From: Streptomyces sp. NBC_00690
GTDB lineage: Bacteria; Actinomycetota; Actinomycetes; Streptomycetales; Streptomycetaceae
Length of the DNA stretch: 64,000 nt
Assembly (NCBI RefSeq): GCF_036226685.1
Contig: NZ_CP109009.1
Span: 1,922,001-1,986,000, forward strand
Direction of reading: 5' to 3'
In this document: positions 16,662-26,122 of the stretch, in pieces
Position numbering within the stretch: position 1 is the first letter of the stretch
Layout of the letters: the number at the start of each line of letters is the position of its first letter
Position numbers and translations under genes: made by a program
The notes under the pieces: generated by a model
The model's database searches: none
Seen by the model: the letters and a program-made list of their open reading frames with translations, nothing else
Told to the model about the DNA's origin: nothing

Positions 16662-18450
16662 CTACTGCGCTGTCATCGCCTTCTCCACCTGCGGATTCTT
16701 AGTGAGCCAGGCGCGGACCGCATCCTGTTCCGCGCCCTTCCCCGCCTGCTGGATCTCCGCCTCCAGATCCGTCAGCTGCTTCTCGGTCAGCTGGAAGTCC
16801 TTCAGCCAGCGGGCGATCTCGGGCTCGTCGTCGGAGAAGCCCTTGCGGGCGACCGTGTGGACGCCGTCGCCCTCGCCCCAGGCGCCCTTGGGGTCCTTGA
16901 GCTTCTTCAGGTCGTGGGTGCTGTAGGCCCAGTGCGGGGACCAGAGCGTGGTGAGGACGGGTTCCTTCTTCTGGTAGGCGCGCTTCAACTCGGCGAGCAT
17001 CCCGGGGGTGGACCCGTCGACAACGGTGTACTCACCCTCCAATCCGTACTGCGGGAGGACCTCGTCCTTGAGGAGCCCCATCATCCCGGCGCTCGGCTCG
17101 ATGCCGATGATGCGGCCCTTGAAGGTGTCGGCCCGGCCCTTGAGATCGTCGAGGGAGTCGATGCCCTTGACGTAGGCGGGGACGGCGAGTTCCAGCGAGG
17201 TGGGGCCGTACCAGGAACCGAGGTCCTCCAGGTCCTTCCCGTACTTCTTCCAGTACGTGGCATGGGTGGTCGGCAGCCAGGCGTCGGTCTGGAAGTCGAT
17301 CTGACCGCCAGCGAGCCCCGTGTAGAGCGCGCCGGCCTCCAGTTGCTGCGTCTCGACGGTGAAGTCGCGGCGCTCCAGGACCTCCTTCCACAAGAAGGTG
17401 GAGGCGATGCCCTCGTCCCAGGGGATGTAGCCGATGGTCACCTCTCGGCCCTTGCCAATCCCGGAGGTGTTCTTGCCGTCCCGGGTGTCATCGCCACTGG
17501 CGATGCCCATGCCTCCGGCGACCAGCGCAAGGATGACGGCGCCGACGAGGGCCACGACGGGTTGGGGGCGGTGGTTCCACAGCGAGGGACCGCCGGCCGC
17601 CTCCTTCGCCCGGGCGATCGCGCGCCGACCGAGCGGCGAGACCTGACGGCCGAGTTCGCCGGTGATCCGGTCCAGGTACATGGCGAGGACGACGATGGAG
17701 ACGCCCGCCTCGAACCCGAGGCCGATGTCGACGTTGCCGATGGCTCGGTAGACCGCTCCGCCCAGACCGCCACCGCCGACCATGCCCGCGATGACCACCA
17801 TGGACAGGCCGAGCATGATGACCTGGTTCACCCCGGCCATGATGGTGGGCAGGGCCAGGGGGAGCTGTACGCGCACGAGGGTGTTGCGCGGTGTGGTACC
17901 GAACGCGTCGGCGGCTTCAACGAGTTCCCCGTCCACCTGGCGGATGCCGTGCTCGGTCATGCGCACCCCGGGCGGCAGCGAGAACACGATGGTGGCGATG
18001 ATGCCGGGAACCACACCGACGCCGAAGAAGATGATGCCGGGGATCAGATAGACCATGGCCGGCATGGTCTGCATAAAGTCCAGCACCGGCCGGATGACCG
18101 TGCTGACGGTCGTGGAGCGCGCGGCCCAGATACCGAGCGGTACGGCGATCGCCAGGGTCACGACGGTGGCGACGAGCACCAGCGACAGGGTCGACATCGC
18201 CTCGTCCCACAACTCGATGGAATCGATCAGCGCGAAGCCCACGAAGGCGAGACCACCGGCCACCAGCCCGCGCAACCACCAGGCGAGCACGGCGAGGATG
18301 CCCGCGAACAGGAGCGGCTCCGGTGCGGAAAGGGCCGCGTCGATGCCCTCGTACATCCCGGTGACCAGGGAACTGATCGCTTCGAAGAGCCAGGACAGGT
18401 GGAACTGGAGCCAGTCGACGCCGCGGTCGACCCAGTCGCCGAGGGGGATC

Positions 18451-18458
<8 letters not shown>
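16662..18458 (-). CDS. Glycine betaine/proline-type ABC permease fused to binding protein
   Basis: Protein of 598 residues that joins two OpuA components. The N-terminal half has a pore-forming permease with several helices and the EAA-like loop EAADAFGTTPRNTLVRVQLPLALPTI. After a further transmembrane helix (about QPVVALVGAVILALVAGGMG) comes an extracellular OpuAC-type binding domain beginning EVTIGYIPWDEGIASTFLWK, with several Trp residues (SWYGP, SPHWAYS, WLPTTHATYWKK) of the kind that form quaternary-amine aromatic boxes. The permease thereby tethers its own binding protein, as in OpuABC systems. Transport of glycine betaine, proline betaine or choline for osmoprotection is the family role. 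The GTG start at 18458 overlaps the ATPase stop by eight bases. Confidence 0.88.
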
Positions 18459-19650
<1,192 letters not shown>

Positions 19651-20061
19651 ATACACCTCGCGCGTTGAACGGAAACGATCCGCCGTCCCCCGCACGGCAG
19701 ATCGCATCGGAGCCCGGTGGGTTCCGCCCACACGCCCCCGGTTGTCGCGCGATCGCTTGATCACGCACATCGCGTACTCGACAACACATCGCGTACGCAA
19801 CAACAAGGGGAGCTGCTCCGGGGGCGGAGCCTGCCCCTGGCCTGCAATGACAAACAAAAAGGTGACCCAGATCACGAATAGCCCGTTTGCGGCTCTTGGG
19901 TGCATACCGGAGCCGGGGCTCACAGAGGGCCGAGGGGAAGCGATCGAGCGCCGCACCCGTCCCCTATGACACGGCGGCTCGGGGCGGAGCCCTCCCCCCT
20001 CCCCGGACGGCCCGCCCGTCGCTGCCCTGCGGTGTCAGTGGGCTACGGCATCATCAGGGGC
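19651..20061. promoter_or_regulatory. Divergent region with tandem repeat and CRP-like palindrome
   Basis: This 411-base gap separates the betaine transporter operon (minus) from the exonuclease gene (plus). CACATCGCGTAC occurs twice (19766-19777 and 19785-19796) with a 19-base period, about two helical turns. Further on, GTGACCCAGATCAC (19862-19875) is a GTGA-N6-TCAC palindrome, close to the cAMP-receptor-protein half-site pattern described for Streptomyces. The surrounding bases are unusually A-rich (about 19846-19880). Which genes these sites serve is not determined. Confidence 0.4.
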
Positions 20062-20982
20062 GTGACGCGACGCCTGATGCTCCTCGACACCGCCTCCCTG
20101 TACTTCCGTGCCTACTTCGGCGTTCCGGACTCCGTCCGCGCCCCGGACGGCTCCCCCGTGAACGCCGTGCGGGGCCTGCTCGAATTCATCACCCGGCTGG
20201 TCCAGGACCACCAGCCCGACGATCTGGTCGCCTGCTGGGACAACGACTGGCGACCGCAGTGGCGGGTCGATCTGATCCCGTCGTACAAGGCGCACCGGGT
20301 CGCCGTCGAGACCGAGACCGGTCCGGACGAGGAGGAGACCCCGGACACGCTGGCCCCCCAGGTGCCGGTGATCGCCGATGTGCTGGACGCGCTGGGCATC
20401 GCCCGCATCGGAGCCGACGGGTACGAGGCGGACGATGTGATCGGCACCCTCACGGCCCGCGCCACCGGACCGGTCGACATCGTCACCGGCGACCGGGACC
20501 TCTTCCAGTTGGTCGACGACGCCCGGGAACGAAGGGTGCTCTATCCCCTCAAGGGTGTTGGCACGCTCCAGGTGACGGACGAGAGTTGGCTGCACGAGAA
20601 ATACGGGGTCGACGGACCGGGCTACGCACAGATGGCGGTGCTGCGGGGAGATCCCAGCGACGGACTGCCCGGGGTGCCGGGGATTGGCGAGAAGACGGCG
20701 GTCAAACTGCTGGACTCCTTCGGCGACCTGGCCGGGGTGTTGGCCGCGGTCGACGATCCGACCGCGAAGCTCACCCCCTCGCAGCGCAAGCGGCTCGACG
20801 AGGCCCGGGCGTACCTCGCCGTCGCCCCGACCGTCGTCGCCGTGGCCTCCGATGTGGCCCTGCCGGCCTTCGACGCCGCACTTCCCTCCGTGCCGCGCGA
20901 TCCGGCGGCGTTGGAGGCACTCTCGCTGCGCTGGGGACTCGGCAATGCGCTGGGACGCCTGCTCACTACACTCGGCAAGTGA
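20062..20982 (+). CDS. 5'-3' exonuclease (FEN/Pol I N-terminal type)
   Basis: Protein of about 306 residues with the stand-alone 5' nuclease domain seen at the N-terminus of DNA polymerase I. It shows LMLLDTASLYFRAYFG, the acidic-cluster motif GADGYEADDVIGTL, TGDRDLFQLVDD, and the helix-hairpin-helix segment LPGVPGIGEKTAVKLLDSFG. The conserved metal-binding Asp residues are present, so it should be active on DNA flaps or 5' ends in repair or Okazaki fragment processing. The start is uncertain. GTG 20062 has AGGGG too close upstream, and ATG 20077 would remove five residues. The frame is open further upstream but does not resemble the family there. Confidence 0.85.
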   Translation: MTRRLMLLDTASLYFRAYFGVPDSVRAPDGSPVNAVRGLLEFITRLVQDHQPDDLVACWDNDWRPQWRVDLIPSYKAHRVAVETETGPDEEETPDTLAPQVPVIADVLDALGIARIGADGYEADDVIGTLTARATGPVDIVTGDRDLFQLVDDARERRVLYPLKGVGTLQVTDESWLHEKYGVDGPGYAQMAVLRGDPSDGLPGVPGIGEKTAVKLLDSFGDLAGVLAAVDDPTAKLTPSQRKRLDEARAYLAVAPTVVAVASDVALPAFDAALPSVPRDPAALEALSLRWGLGNALGRLLTTLGK

Positions 20983-21021
20983 TGCGTCCCGCGCGCAACC
21001 TGTACTTTCCTGAGCAAGGTG

Positions 21022-21040
21022 TTAACTTAGGTAAGCCTAA
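21022..21040. promoter_or_regulatory. Iron box (DmdR1/DtxR-type operator)
   Basis: The 19-base site contains the palindromic core TTAGGTAAGCCTAA (21027-21040). It agrees well with the Streptomyces DmdR iron box (TTAGGTTAGGCT-type consensus). It lies 27 bases before the GTG of the siderophore-interacting protein gene, so iron-dependent repression is expected. Confidence 0.85.
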
Positions 21041-21067
21041 GCAATGCCAGAATTCAGGGAGACCACC

Positions 21068-21913
21068 GTGGCGGAACGACCTGCCCGCACTGCACCGAGG
21101 GACATTTACGAAGCTCGTGTGCTCCGTACCGAACGGCTCACGCCGCACATGGTGCGCGTGGTCTTCGGCGGGGAGGGCCTGGCCGGTTTCGCCATGGACG
21201 GTCACACCGACAGCTATGTGAAGCTGATCTTCCTGACCGAGGGCGTCAGCTATCCCGAGCCCTTCGACCTGGTCCGCATCCGGCAGGATTTCCCACGTGA
21301 CCAGTGGCCCCTGAACCGCACCTACACGGTCCGCAGCTGGGATGACGCCCAGGGCGAGTTGACCATCGACTTCGTGGTGCACGGCGATGAGGGCCTCGCC
21401 GGCCCCTGGGCTGCCAACGCCAAGCCCGGCGATCTGCTGCACGTACTCGGTCCGCACGGCGACTACGCCCCCGACCCCTCGGCCGACTGGCACCTCGTGG
21501 TGGGCGACGAGAGCGCGATCCCCGCGATCGCCGCGGCGTTGGAGCAGATGCCGGCCGGCGCGATCGTCCATGCGTTCGTCGAGGTCGACAGCGCCGAGGA
21601 GGAGCAGAAGCTCATCACTCCGGATGGCGTCGAGGTCCGGTGGTTCCACCGCGGACAGAGTCCGGTCGGCCAGGCCCTGGTGAAGGCGGTCACCGAACTC
21701 GACTTCCCGGAGGGCAAGCTCTGCGCCTTCGTGCACGGCGAGGCTGCTTTCGTGAAGGAGCTCCGGCGCCATCTGCGGCTGGAGCGCCAGGTGCCGCGCG
21801 AACAGCTGTCGATCTCGGGGTACTGGCGCCTCGGCAAGAACGACGAAGCGTGGCGCGCGGTGAAGCGCGAATGGAACGAGCAGGTGGAGCGGGAGCAGGA
21901 GCAGTCGGCCTGA
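21068..21913 (+). CDS. Siderophore-interacting protein (FAD ferric-siderophore reductase)
   Basis: Protein of 281 residues of the ViuB/SIP family, which reduces ferric siderophores in the cytoplasm to release iron. The FAD-binding beta-barrel carries LNRTYTVRSWD, the R-x-Y-T motif that contacts flavin. GPHGDYAPD and VVGDESAIPAIAAALEQMP form the NAD(P)H-domain entry. The end SISGYWRLGKNDEAWR is typical of the family. GTG 21068 is supported by AGGGAG six bases upstream; a frame from ATG 21044 exists but lacks this. An iron box sits directly upstream and a strong terminator directly downstream, so this is a monocistronic iron-starvation gene. Confidence 0.92.
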   Translation: MAERPARTAPRDIYEARVLRTERLTPHMVRVVFGGEGLAGFAMDGHTDSYVKLIFLTEGVSYPEPFDLVRIRQDFPRDQWPLNRTYTVRSWDDAQGELTIDFVVHGDEGLAGPWAANAKPGDLLHVLGPHGDYAPDPSADWHLVVGDESAIPAIAAALEQMPAGAIVHAFVEVDSAEEEQKLITPDGVEVRWFHRGQSPVGQALVKAVTELDFPEGKLCAFVHGEAAFVKELRRHLRLERQVPREQLSISGYWRLGKNDEAWRAVKREWNEQVEREQEQSA

Positions 21914-21943
21914 CCACACCACGAAGCTGCCACATCTCTCACA

Positions 21944-21969
21944 CCCCCGGCCGACCTGACGGCCGGGGG
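21944..21969 (+). terminator. Strong hairpin terminator
   Basis: A perfect 10-bp stem, CCCCCGGCCG (21944-21953) and CGGCCGGGGG (21960-21969), with a 6-base loop, followed by TTCGTCG. It lies 30 bases after the siderophore-interacting protein stop. Confidence 0.8.
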
Positions 21970-22117
21970 TTCGTCGTGCGGTGCTCCACGACGATCAGCG
22001 GTACGACGGCCGGGTATCGCGGTACGACGGCGGGGTATGCGGAAGCAGCCTGACGGCCGGGCGACGGCACCGCCGCCCAACCGGCCACACCGGACCGGCC
22101 GACCCCGATCGCCCTGC

Positions 22118-22768
22118 TCACTTCGAGGGGTGCCCCGCCGCCGACCCGTACATCCGCGACGAGCGGTCCACATGGGCGAGGTGCCGAAGCGCCGCGAGCA
22201 TCGCCTCGCCGAGCACGGTGCCCACTATCACCCGCTCGACCACACCGTCCAAGGACGCCTTGGTCGCCACGAAGTCCAGGTCGGCACGGGCCACGCCCTC
22301 CGCGGCGTCCGCATAGGCGTCCAACACCTCCGAGAAGTCACCGTGTCCGATGCGATGCAGGGTGGCCAGGGCTCCGGCCAGTGCCTCCATCGCGGGACAG
22401 TCGTCCACGTCTTGCCACTCCCGTCGGGCGACCAGGTCCGCCACCTGCTCCCGGGCGGTCTCCAGCGCCTCGTCCGGTTCGACTTCGGGATAGCGCTGGA
22501 CCAAGAGGTCCGAGGCGACGCCCAGCACCTTGTGCACCGATTTGCTGGGATCGTCCACAGCGGCGAGGACATCGCCGATGGCGGCGACCTTGAGCCCCCC
22601 GACGTCGAGCAGAGCTCGGATCAGTCGTAGTCGACGCTCGTGGGCGTCGCCGTAGGACGCCTGATTGGGGCTGGTCAACTCCCCTGCCGGCAGCAGCCCT
22701 TCCCGTACGTAGTACTTGATCGTCGGGACGGGAACCCCGGTTCTGCGACTCAACTCACCGATACGCAC
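22118..22768 (-). CDS. MerR-family transcriptional regulator
   Basis: Protein of about 216 residues. The N-terminal winged helix begins VRIGELSRRTGVPVPTIKYYVREGLLPAG, a standard MerR DNA-binding module (1-70). A coiled coil and a helical effector region of about 120 residues follow, with no B12-binding domain and no clustered cysteines, so neither a LitR-type nor a metal-sensing MerR is indicated. I chose GTG 22768: GGAGAGG lies ten bases upstream and the gap then contains a TATGAT box and inverted repeats. The longer ATG-initiated frame (22828) would run through the operator. It is divergent from two membrane-protein genes that it probably controls. Confidence 0.8.
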   Translation of the reverse strand: MRIGELSRRTGVPVPTIKYYVREGLLPAGELTSPNQASYGDAHERRLRLIRALLDVGGLKVAAIGDVLAAVDDPSKSVHKVLGVASDLLVQRYPEVEPDEALETAREQVADLVARREWQDVDDCPAMEALAGALATLHRIGHGDFSEVLDAYADAAEGVARADLDFVATKASLDGVVERVIVGTVLGEAMLAALRHLAHVDRSSRMYGSAAGHPSK

Positions 22769-22807
22769 AGCCCGTCCACCTCTCCGCCCTTGCTCTTGCC
22801 GTTCCTC

Positions 22808-22857
22808 ATCATAGATAGTGACGCTCACGGATAGTGGACAGTGCCGCTATCTATACT
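22808..22857. promoter_or_regulatory. MerR-type divergent operator/promoter region
   Basis: ATAGATAG (22811-22818) and CTATCTAT (22847-22854) form a perfect inverted pair. Between them lie two copies of GATAGTG (22814-22820, 22830-22836) and a near copy, GACAGTG (22837-22843). TATGAT on the minus strand (22808-22813) and TATACT on the plus strand (22852-22857) could be the -10 boxes of the divergent promoters. Confidence 0.6.
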
Positions 22858-22873
22858 TTGACGGGGGTCCTCC

Positions 22874-23869
22874 ATGTCTTCCTGGCGTTCCTGGCATCGC
22901 CCACTCATGCTCTTCGCCGCTTCGATGGCCGTGCTGGCGGCCGTATCGGCGATCGGCATGCTGGTGGACGACCGAATACTCGTGGGCTCGCGCATCTGGT
23001 TCAAGCCGCTCAAGTTCTCCGTGTCCCTACTGGTGTACGCGGTGTCCCTCGCCTGGATGCTCTCGCTGGTCACCCGCGCCCCACGGGCCAGTTGGTGGGC
23101 CGGCACCACCATCGCCGCGACCGGCGTCGTCGAAATGGTGATCATCACCGGACAGGTCATCCGCGGCAAGCGCAGCCACTTCAACAACGAGACCGACTTC
23201 GACATCCTGCTCTACAACATCATGGCGTTCTCGATCATGGCCTTGTGGACGGCCGCCCTGGTCATCGCCATACTCCTGTTCCGCTCCCGCATCAAGGACC
23301 GCGCCTCCACCTGGGCCCTGCGGCTCGGCTCGGCGATCGCCCTGGTCGGCGCCGGTCTGGGAGTCCTGATGACCCTGCCCACCTCCGAGCAACAGTCGGC
23401 CAGTGACAACGGCACGACCACGGTGATCGGGGCGCACAGCGTCGGAGTGGCCGACGGAGGCGCGTCCATGCCGCTCACCGGCTGGTCGACGACCGGCGGG
23501 GACCTGCGGATCCCGCACTTCGTCGGCATGCACGCCCTCCAGATACTGCCGCTGCTGCTGCTCGCCCTGCTCCTCCTCGCCGCACGCTTTCCCCGTCTGG
23601 GGGACGAACGCGTCCAGGTGCGCCTGGTGCTGACGGCATCGGCGGTCTACTCCGCCGTACTCGCCCTGGTCACCTGGCAGGCTCTGCGCGGTCAGTCACT
23701 GATCGACCCCGATGCAGCGACGCTCGCCGCAGTCGCCGTCATCGCCGCGGGCGGCGCGCTGGGCGTCCTGCTCTCCCTGCGCGGCAAAACGCCGTCCCCC
23801 CAGGACCAGGACGGCAGCGGCCAGGACGCCAGCGGTCAGGAATCCACCGAAGCGAGGCTGCCCGTATGA
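22874..23869 (+). CDS. Multi-pass membrane protein of unknown function
   Basis: Protein of 331 residues with about seven hydrophobic helices, for example LMLFAASMAVLAAVSAIGML, FSVSLLVYAVSLAWMLSLV and ILPLLLLALLLLAA. A conserved-looking loop RSHFNNETDFDILLYNI and a soluble stretch rich in Gly, Ser and Thr (about 180-220) are followed by HFVGMHALQILPLL. A hydrophilic tail of Gln, Asp and Ser ends the protein. I recognise no named family. It starts 17 bases after a TATACT box facing the MerR gene, and its stop overlaps the ABA4-like gene as ATGA. The pair is therefore likely one MerR-controlled operon. Confidence 0.65.
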   Translation: MSSWRSWHRPLMLFAASMAVLAAVSAIGMLVDDRILVGSRIWFKPLKFSVSLLVYAVSLAWMLSLVTRAPRASWWAGTTIAATGVVEMVIITGQVIRGKRSHFNNETDFDILLYNIMAFSIMALWTAALVIAILLFRSRIKDRASTWALRLGSAIALVGAGLGVLMTLPTSEQQSASDNGTTTVIGAHSVGVADGGASMPLTGWSTTGGDLRIPHFVGMHALQILPLLLLALLLLAARFPRLGDERVQVRLVLTASAVYSAVLALVTWQALRGQSLIDPDAATLAAVAVIAAGGALGVLLSLRGKTPSPQDQDGSGQDASGQESTEARLPV

Positions 23870-24327
23870 CCGAAACCCTCTTCGACCTCTCCTTCCTCCT
23901 GGCGGTCCCCGTCTGGCTGCTGATGATCTTCGCGCCGACCTGGCGGGTGACCTCCCGCATCGCCCGTTCACCGCTGACGGTGGTGCCGATCCTGGTCGTG
24001 TACCTGGCGCTCGTGCTGCCCGTCCTGCCCGAGTTGTGGACGCTGGTCTCCGAGCCGACGCTGACCAAGCTCCAGGACCTGGTGGAGATCGCGGACGGCG
24101 CCGGAGCGGTCTGGGCTCAGATCATCGCGTGGGACCTGCTGGTCGGACAGTGGATGTTCCTGGAGGCCCGACGGCTCGGCATCCACCCGCTGGTGATGGG
24201 CCCGCTGCTCGTGTTCACGATCCTGCTCTCCCCGTTCGCCCTGCTCGTCTTCCTGGTGCTGCGGGCGGTGCAGAGCGTACGGATCGCCCGACGCGATCCA
24301 CAGCAGTTCGAACCCCGGGAGAGCTGA
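23866..24327 (+). CDS. ABA4-like/DUF4281 membrane protein
   Basis: Protein of 153 residues with four transmembrane helices. The pattern fits the ABA4-like family (DUF4281), named for a plant protein needed for neoxanthin formation; bacterial members are uncharacterised. Diagnostic-looking pieces are LFDLSFLLAVPVWLLMIFAP, VWAQIIAWDLLVGQWMFLEAR and the end SPFALLVFLVLRA. It overlaps the preceding membrane-protein gene by four bases (ATGA), so the two are translationally coupled. The nearby ECF sigma and photolyase genes raise a link to light or oxidative stress, but this is inference from position. Confidence 0.6.
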   Translation: MTETLFDLSFLLAVPVWLLMIFAPTWRVTSRIARSPLTVVPILVVYLALVLPVLPELWTLVSEPTLTKLQDLVEIADGAGAVWAQIIAWDLLVGQWMFLEARRLGIHPLVMGPLLVFTILLSPFALLVFLVLRAVQSVRIARRDPQQFEPRES

Positions 24328-24361
24328 CCCAAATCGACGACGACAGTACGGAGTGCACTTA

Positions 24362-24404
24362 CGGAAGGCACCAGGGGGCGCCGCAGCTGCGGCGTCCCCT
24401 TCCG
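24362..24404. terminator. Long GC-rich hairpin
   Basis: CGGAAGG (24362-24368) pairs with CCTTCCG (24398-24404), enclosing a perfect 16-base palindrome CGCCGCAGCTGCGGCG (24379-24394) with flanking G/C runs. It lies 35 bases after the ABA4-like stop and probably separates that unit from the sigma-factor gene. Confidence 0.65.
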
Positions 24405-24424
24405 TACGCCTCCCCACACCAGGC

Positions 24425-24448
24425 GACTTCACCCGATCGAGTGAAGTC
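24425..24448. promoter_or_regulatory. 24-base palindromic operator candidate
   Basis: GACTTCAC (24425-24432) and GTGAAGTC (24441-24448) are perfect inverted repeats separated by eight bases. Site length and spacing suit a dimeric repressor better than a terminator. It is about 150 bases upstream of the ECF sigma gene. Confidence 0.5.
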
Positions 24449-24517
24449 AGCCGACAGTGTCCGCCGTACCCCGACCCGGTCCGATGCGATACCCCTGCAA
24501 ACAACCGCCCACCCGGA

Positions 24518-24546
24518 CCAATCCATCGGCGCCGCAGCCTCGAATA
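24518..24546 (+). promoter_or_regulatory. Candidate SigK-type ECF promoter
   Basis: CCAATC (24518-24523) and CGAATA (24541-24546), 17 bases apart, resemble the mycobacterial SigK promoter as I remember it (CCATCC and CCGAATA). The site lies 50 bases before the ECF sigma start, which suggests autoregulation. Confidence 0.4.
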
Positions 24547-24595
24547 CCTGGTGAAGACTGTCGGACGACAGACCGCTCACTGGAGGAAAGACCGC

Positions 24596-25180
24596 GTGAA
24601 AGAACCTGTATTCGTCGGCGGTCCGGCCCCGGCACAACCGGACCTACAGGAGTTGCTCGGCCTGGTCGCCCGCGGTGATCAGGACGCCTTCTCGCGGGTC
24701 TACGACGTGGTGTCCGGTCCGGTGCTCGGCCTGGTGCGAGCCGTGCTGCGCGATCCCGCCCAGTCGGAAGAGGTCACCCAGGAGGTGCTGATCGAGGTGT
24801 GGCGCACCGCCGCCCGCTACCAGCCCTCCCGAGGCTCCGCGATGACCTGGATACTCACGCTCGCCCACCGGCGCGCGGTGGATCGGGTCCGCTCGGCCCA
24901 GGCCGCGTCCGATCGTGAACAGCGGGCGGCGCTCCTGGACCGGACGCCCGAGTACGACGAGGTCATCGAACAGGTGGAGGCCAGCCTCGAACGGGAGCAG
25001 GTCCGCCGATGTCTGAGCGGACTCACCGAACTGCAACGGCAGTCGGTGACCCTCGCCTACTACCGAGGGCTGGCCTATCGCGAGGTCGCCGAACTGCTCG
25101 CGGTGCCCTTGGGCACGGTCAAAACACGACTGCGCGACGGACTGATCCGGCTGCGCGACTGCCTGGGGGTGAATGCATGA
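24596..25180 (+). CDS. sigK: ECF RNA polymerase sigma factor, SigK-like
   Basis: Protein of 194 residues with sigma region 2 (about 25-95, including DAFSRVYDVVSGPVLGLVRAVL and the -10 recognition helix EVTQEVLIEVWRTAARYQPSRGSAMTWILTLAHRRAVDRVR) and region 4 (about 135-190, TELQRQSVTLAYYRGLAYREVAELLAVPLGTVKTRLRDGL). GTG 24596 has a strong GGAGGA eight bases upstream. The stop overlaps the anti-sigma gene as ATGA. Sequence and partner fit the ECF19/SigK-RskA class. The target regulon is not known from the window, but a photolyase gene follows. Confidence 0.88.
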   Translation: MKEPVFVGGPAPAQPDLQELLGLVARGDQDAFSRVYDVVSGPVLGLVRAVLRDPAQSEEVTQEVLIEVWRTAARYQPSRGSAMTWILTLAHRRAVDRVRSAQAASDREQRAALLDRTPEYDEVIEQVEASLEREQVRRCLSGLTELQRQSVTLAYYRGLAYREVAELLAVPLGTVKTRLRDGLIRLRDCLGVNA

Positions 25181-25923
25181 CCGCCGCCGACCTCCACACG
25201 TTGACCGGCGCCTATGTGCTGCACGCACTGGGACCGCAGGAACGAGCCGAATTCGAGCGCCATCTCACCGACTGTTCCTCCTGCGAGCAGGAGGTGCGCG
25301 AGTTGGCCGCCACCGCGGGGAGACTGAGCATGGCCGTGGCGATGGTGCCTCCGCCCGAGCTCAAGCAGCAGGTGATGCGCCGGATATCGAACGAGCGTCA
25401 GGTGCCCCCGGGGCCGGGCCGCTCCCGTCCGGTACGCGGCGGCCGTGGCCGCGCGCTGTCCCGCTTCGCCCTCGCGGCCTGCGTGGCCGCCGCGGTGGGT
25501 CTCGGCGGCACCACCGTCTGGCAACACCAGCAGGCCGAGGACGCCAGGCAGGCGGCGCAGCGTGCGGAGCAGCGATCTGCCGATCTCGCCGCGGTCCTCG
25601 CGGCCCCGGACGCCAAGGTCAGCACCGGTGCACTGCCCGGCGGGGGCAGCGGCACGGTCGTGGTCGCCAGATCCCTCAACCAGGCGGCCTTCTTCACCAC
25701 CAACATGCCAGAACCGCCGGCCGGCAAGGTGTACCAACTGTGGTTCAACGACGACGGGACCATGCGTTCGGCCGGTCTGATGGACTCGGCTGCGTCCGAC
25801 AACGCCGTGCTGATGAAGGGTCCTGTGGACGGCGCCTCGGGCATGGGGCTGACCGTGGAACCCTCGGGCGGCTCCGCTGAGCCGACGTCCGCGCCACTCG
25901 CGGTGATGGACTTCCCGGCCTGA
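25177..25923 (+). CDS. Anti-sigma factor, RskA-like with zinc-anti-sigma motif
   Basis: Protein of 248 residues. The cytoplasmic N-terminus carries the zinc-associated anti-sigma motif H-x3-C-x2-C in FERHLTDCSSCEQEV (about 29-36). One transmembrane helix (about FALAACVAAAVGLGGTTVW) leads to an extracellular RskA-like domain with FFTTNMPEPPAGKVYQLWF and VMDFPA at the end. It is coupled to the sigma gene by a 4-base overlap. By analogy with SigK-RskA it should hold the sigma factor at the membrane and release it after signal-driven proteolysis. A site-2 protease gene lies elsewhere in this window (51.4-52.7 kb) but need not be the partner. Confidence 0.87.
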   Translation: MTAADLHTLTGAYVLHALGPQERAEFERHLTDCSSCEQEVRELAATAGRLSMAVAMVPPPELKQQVMRRISNERQVPPGPGRSRPVRGGRGRALSRFALAACVAAAVGLGGTTVWQHQQAEDARQAAQRAEQRSADLAAVLAAPDAKVSTGALPGGGSGTVVVARSLNQAAFFTTNMPEPPAGKVYQLWFNDDGTMRSAGLMDSAASDNAVLMKGPVDGASGMGLTVEPSGGSAEPTSAPLAVMDFPA

Positions 25924-25974
25924 CCGCTCCGGTCGGTAGCCGTGCACCAGCCCGGGCAACCGACACCGTACGAG

Positions 25975-26010
25975 AAGTGCCGGGTGGGGTACCGACCCCA
26001 CCCGGCACTT
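25975..26010 (+). terminator. 16-bp perfect hairpin terminator
   Basis: AAGTGCCGGGTGGGGT (25975-25990), a 4-base loop, then ACCCCACCCGGCACTT (25995-26010), followed by CCTTCCGTCC. It ends the sigma/anti-sigma operon and separates it from the photolyase gene. Confidence 0.85.
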
Positions 26011-26122
26011 CCTTCCGTCCCACCCGTTCGTCCCTTCTCGCCGAGGAGCTCGCCCTGACCGATCCCACGCCCCCCGCACCAGCATGTACGCCACCGCCGC
26101 CGCACCCCGGGAGGGTCGGCGC

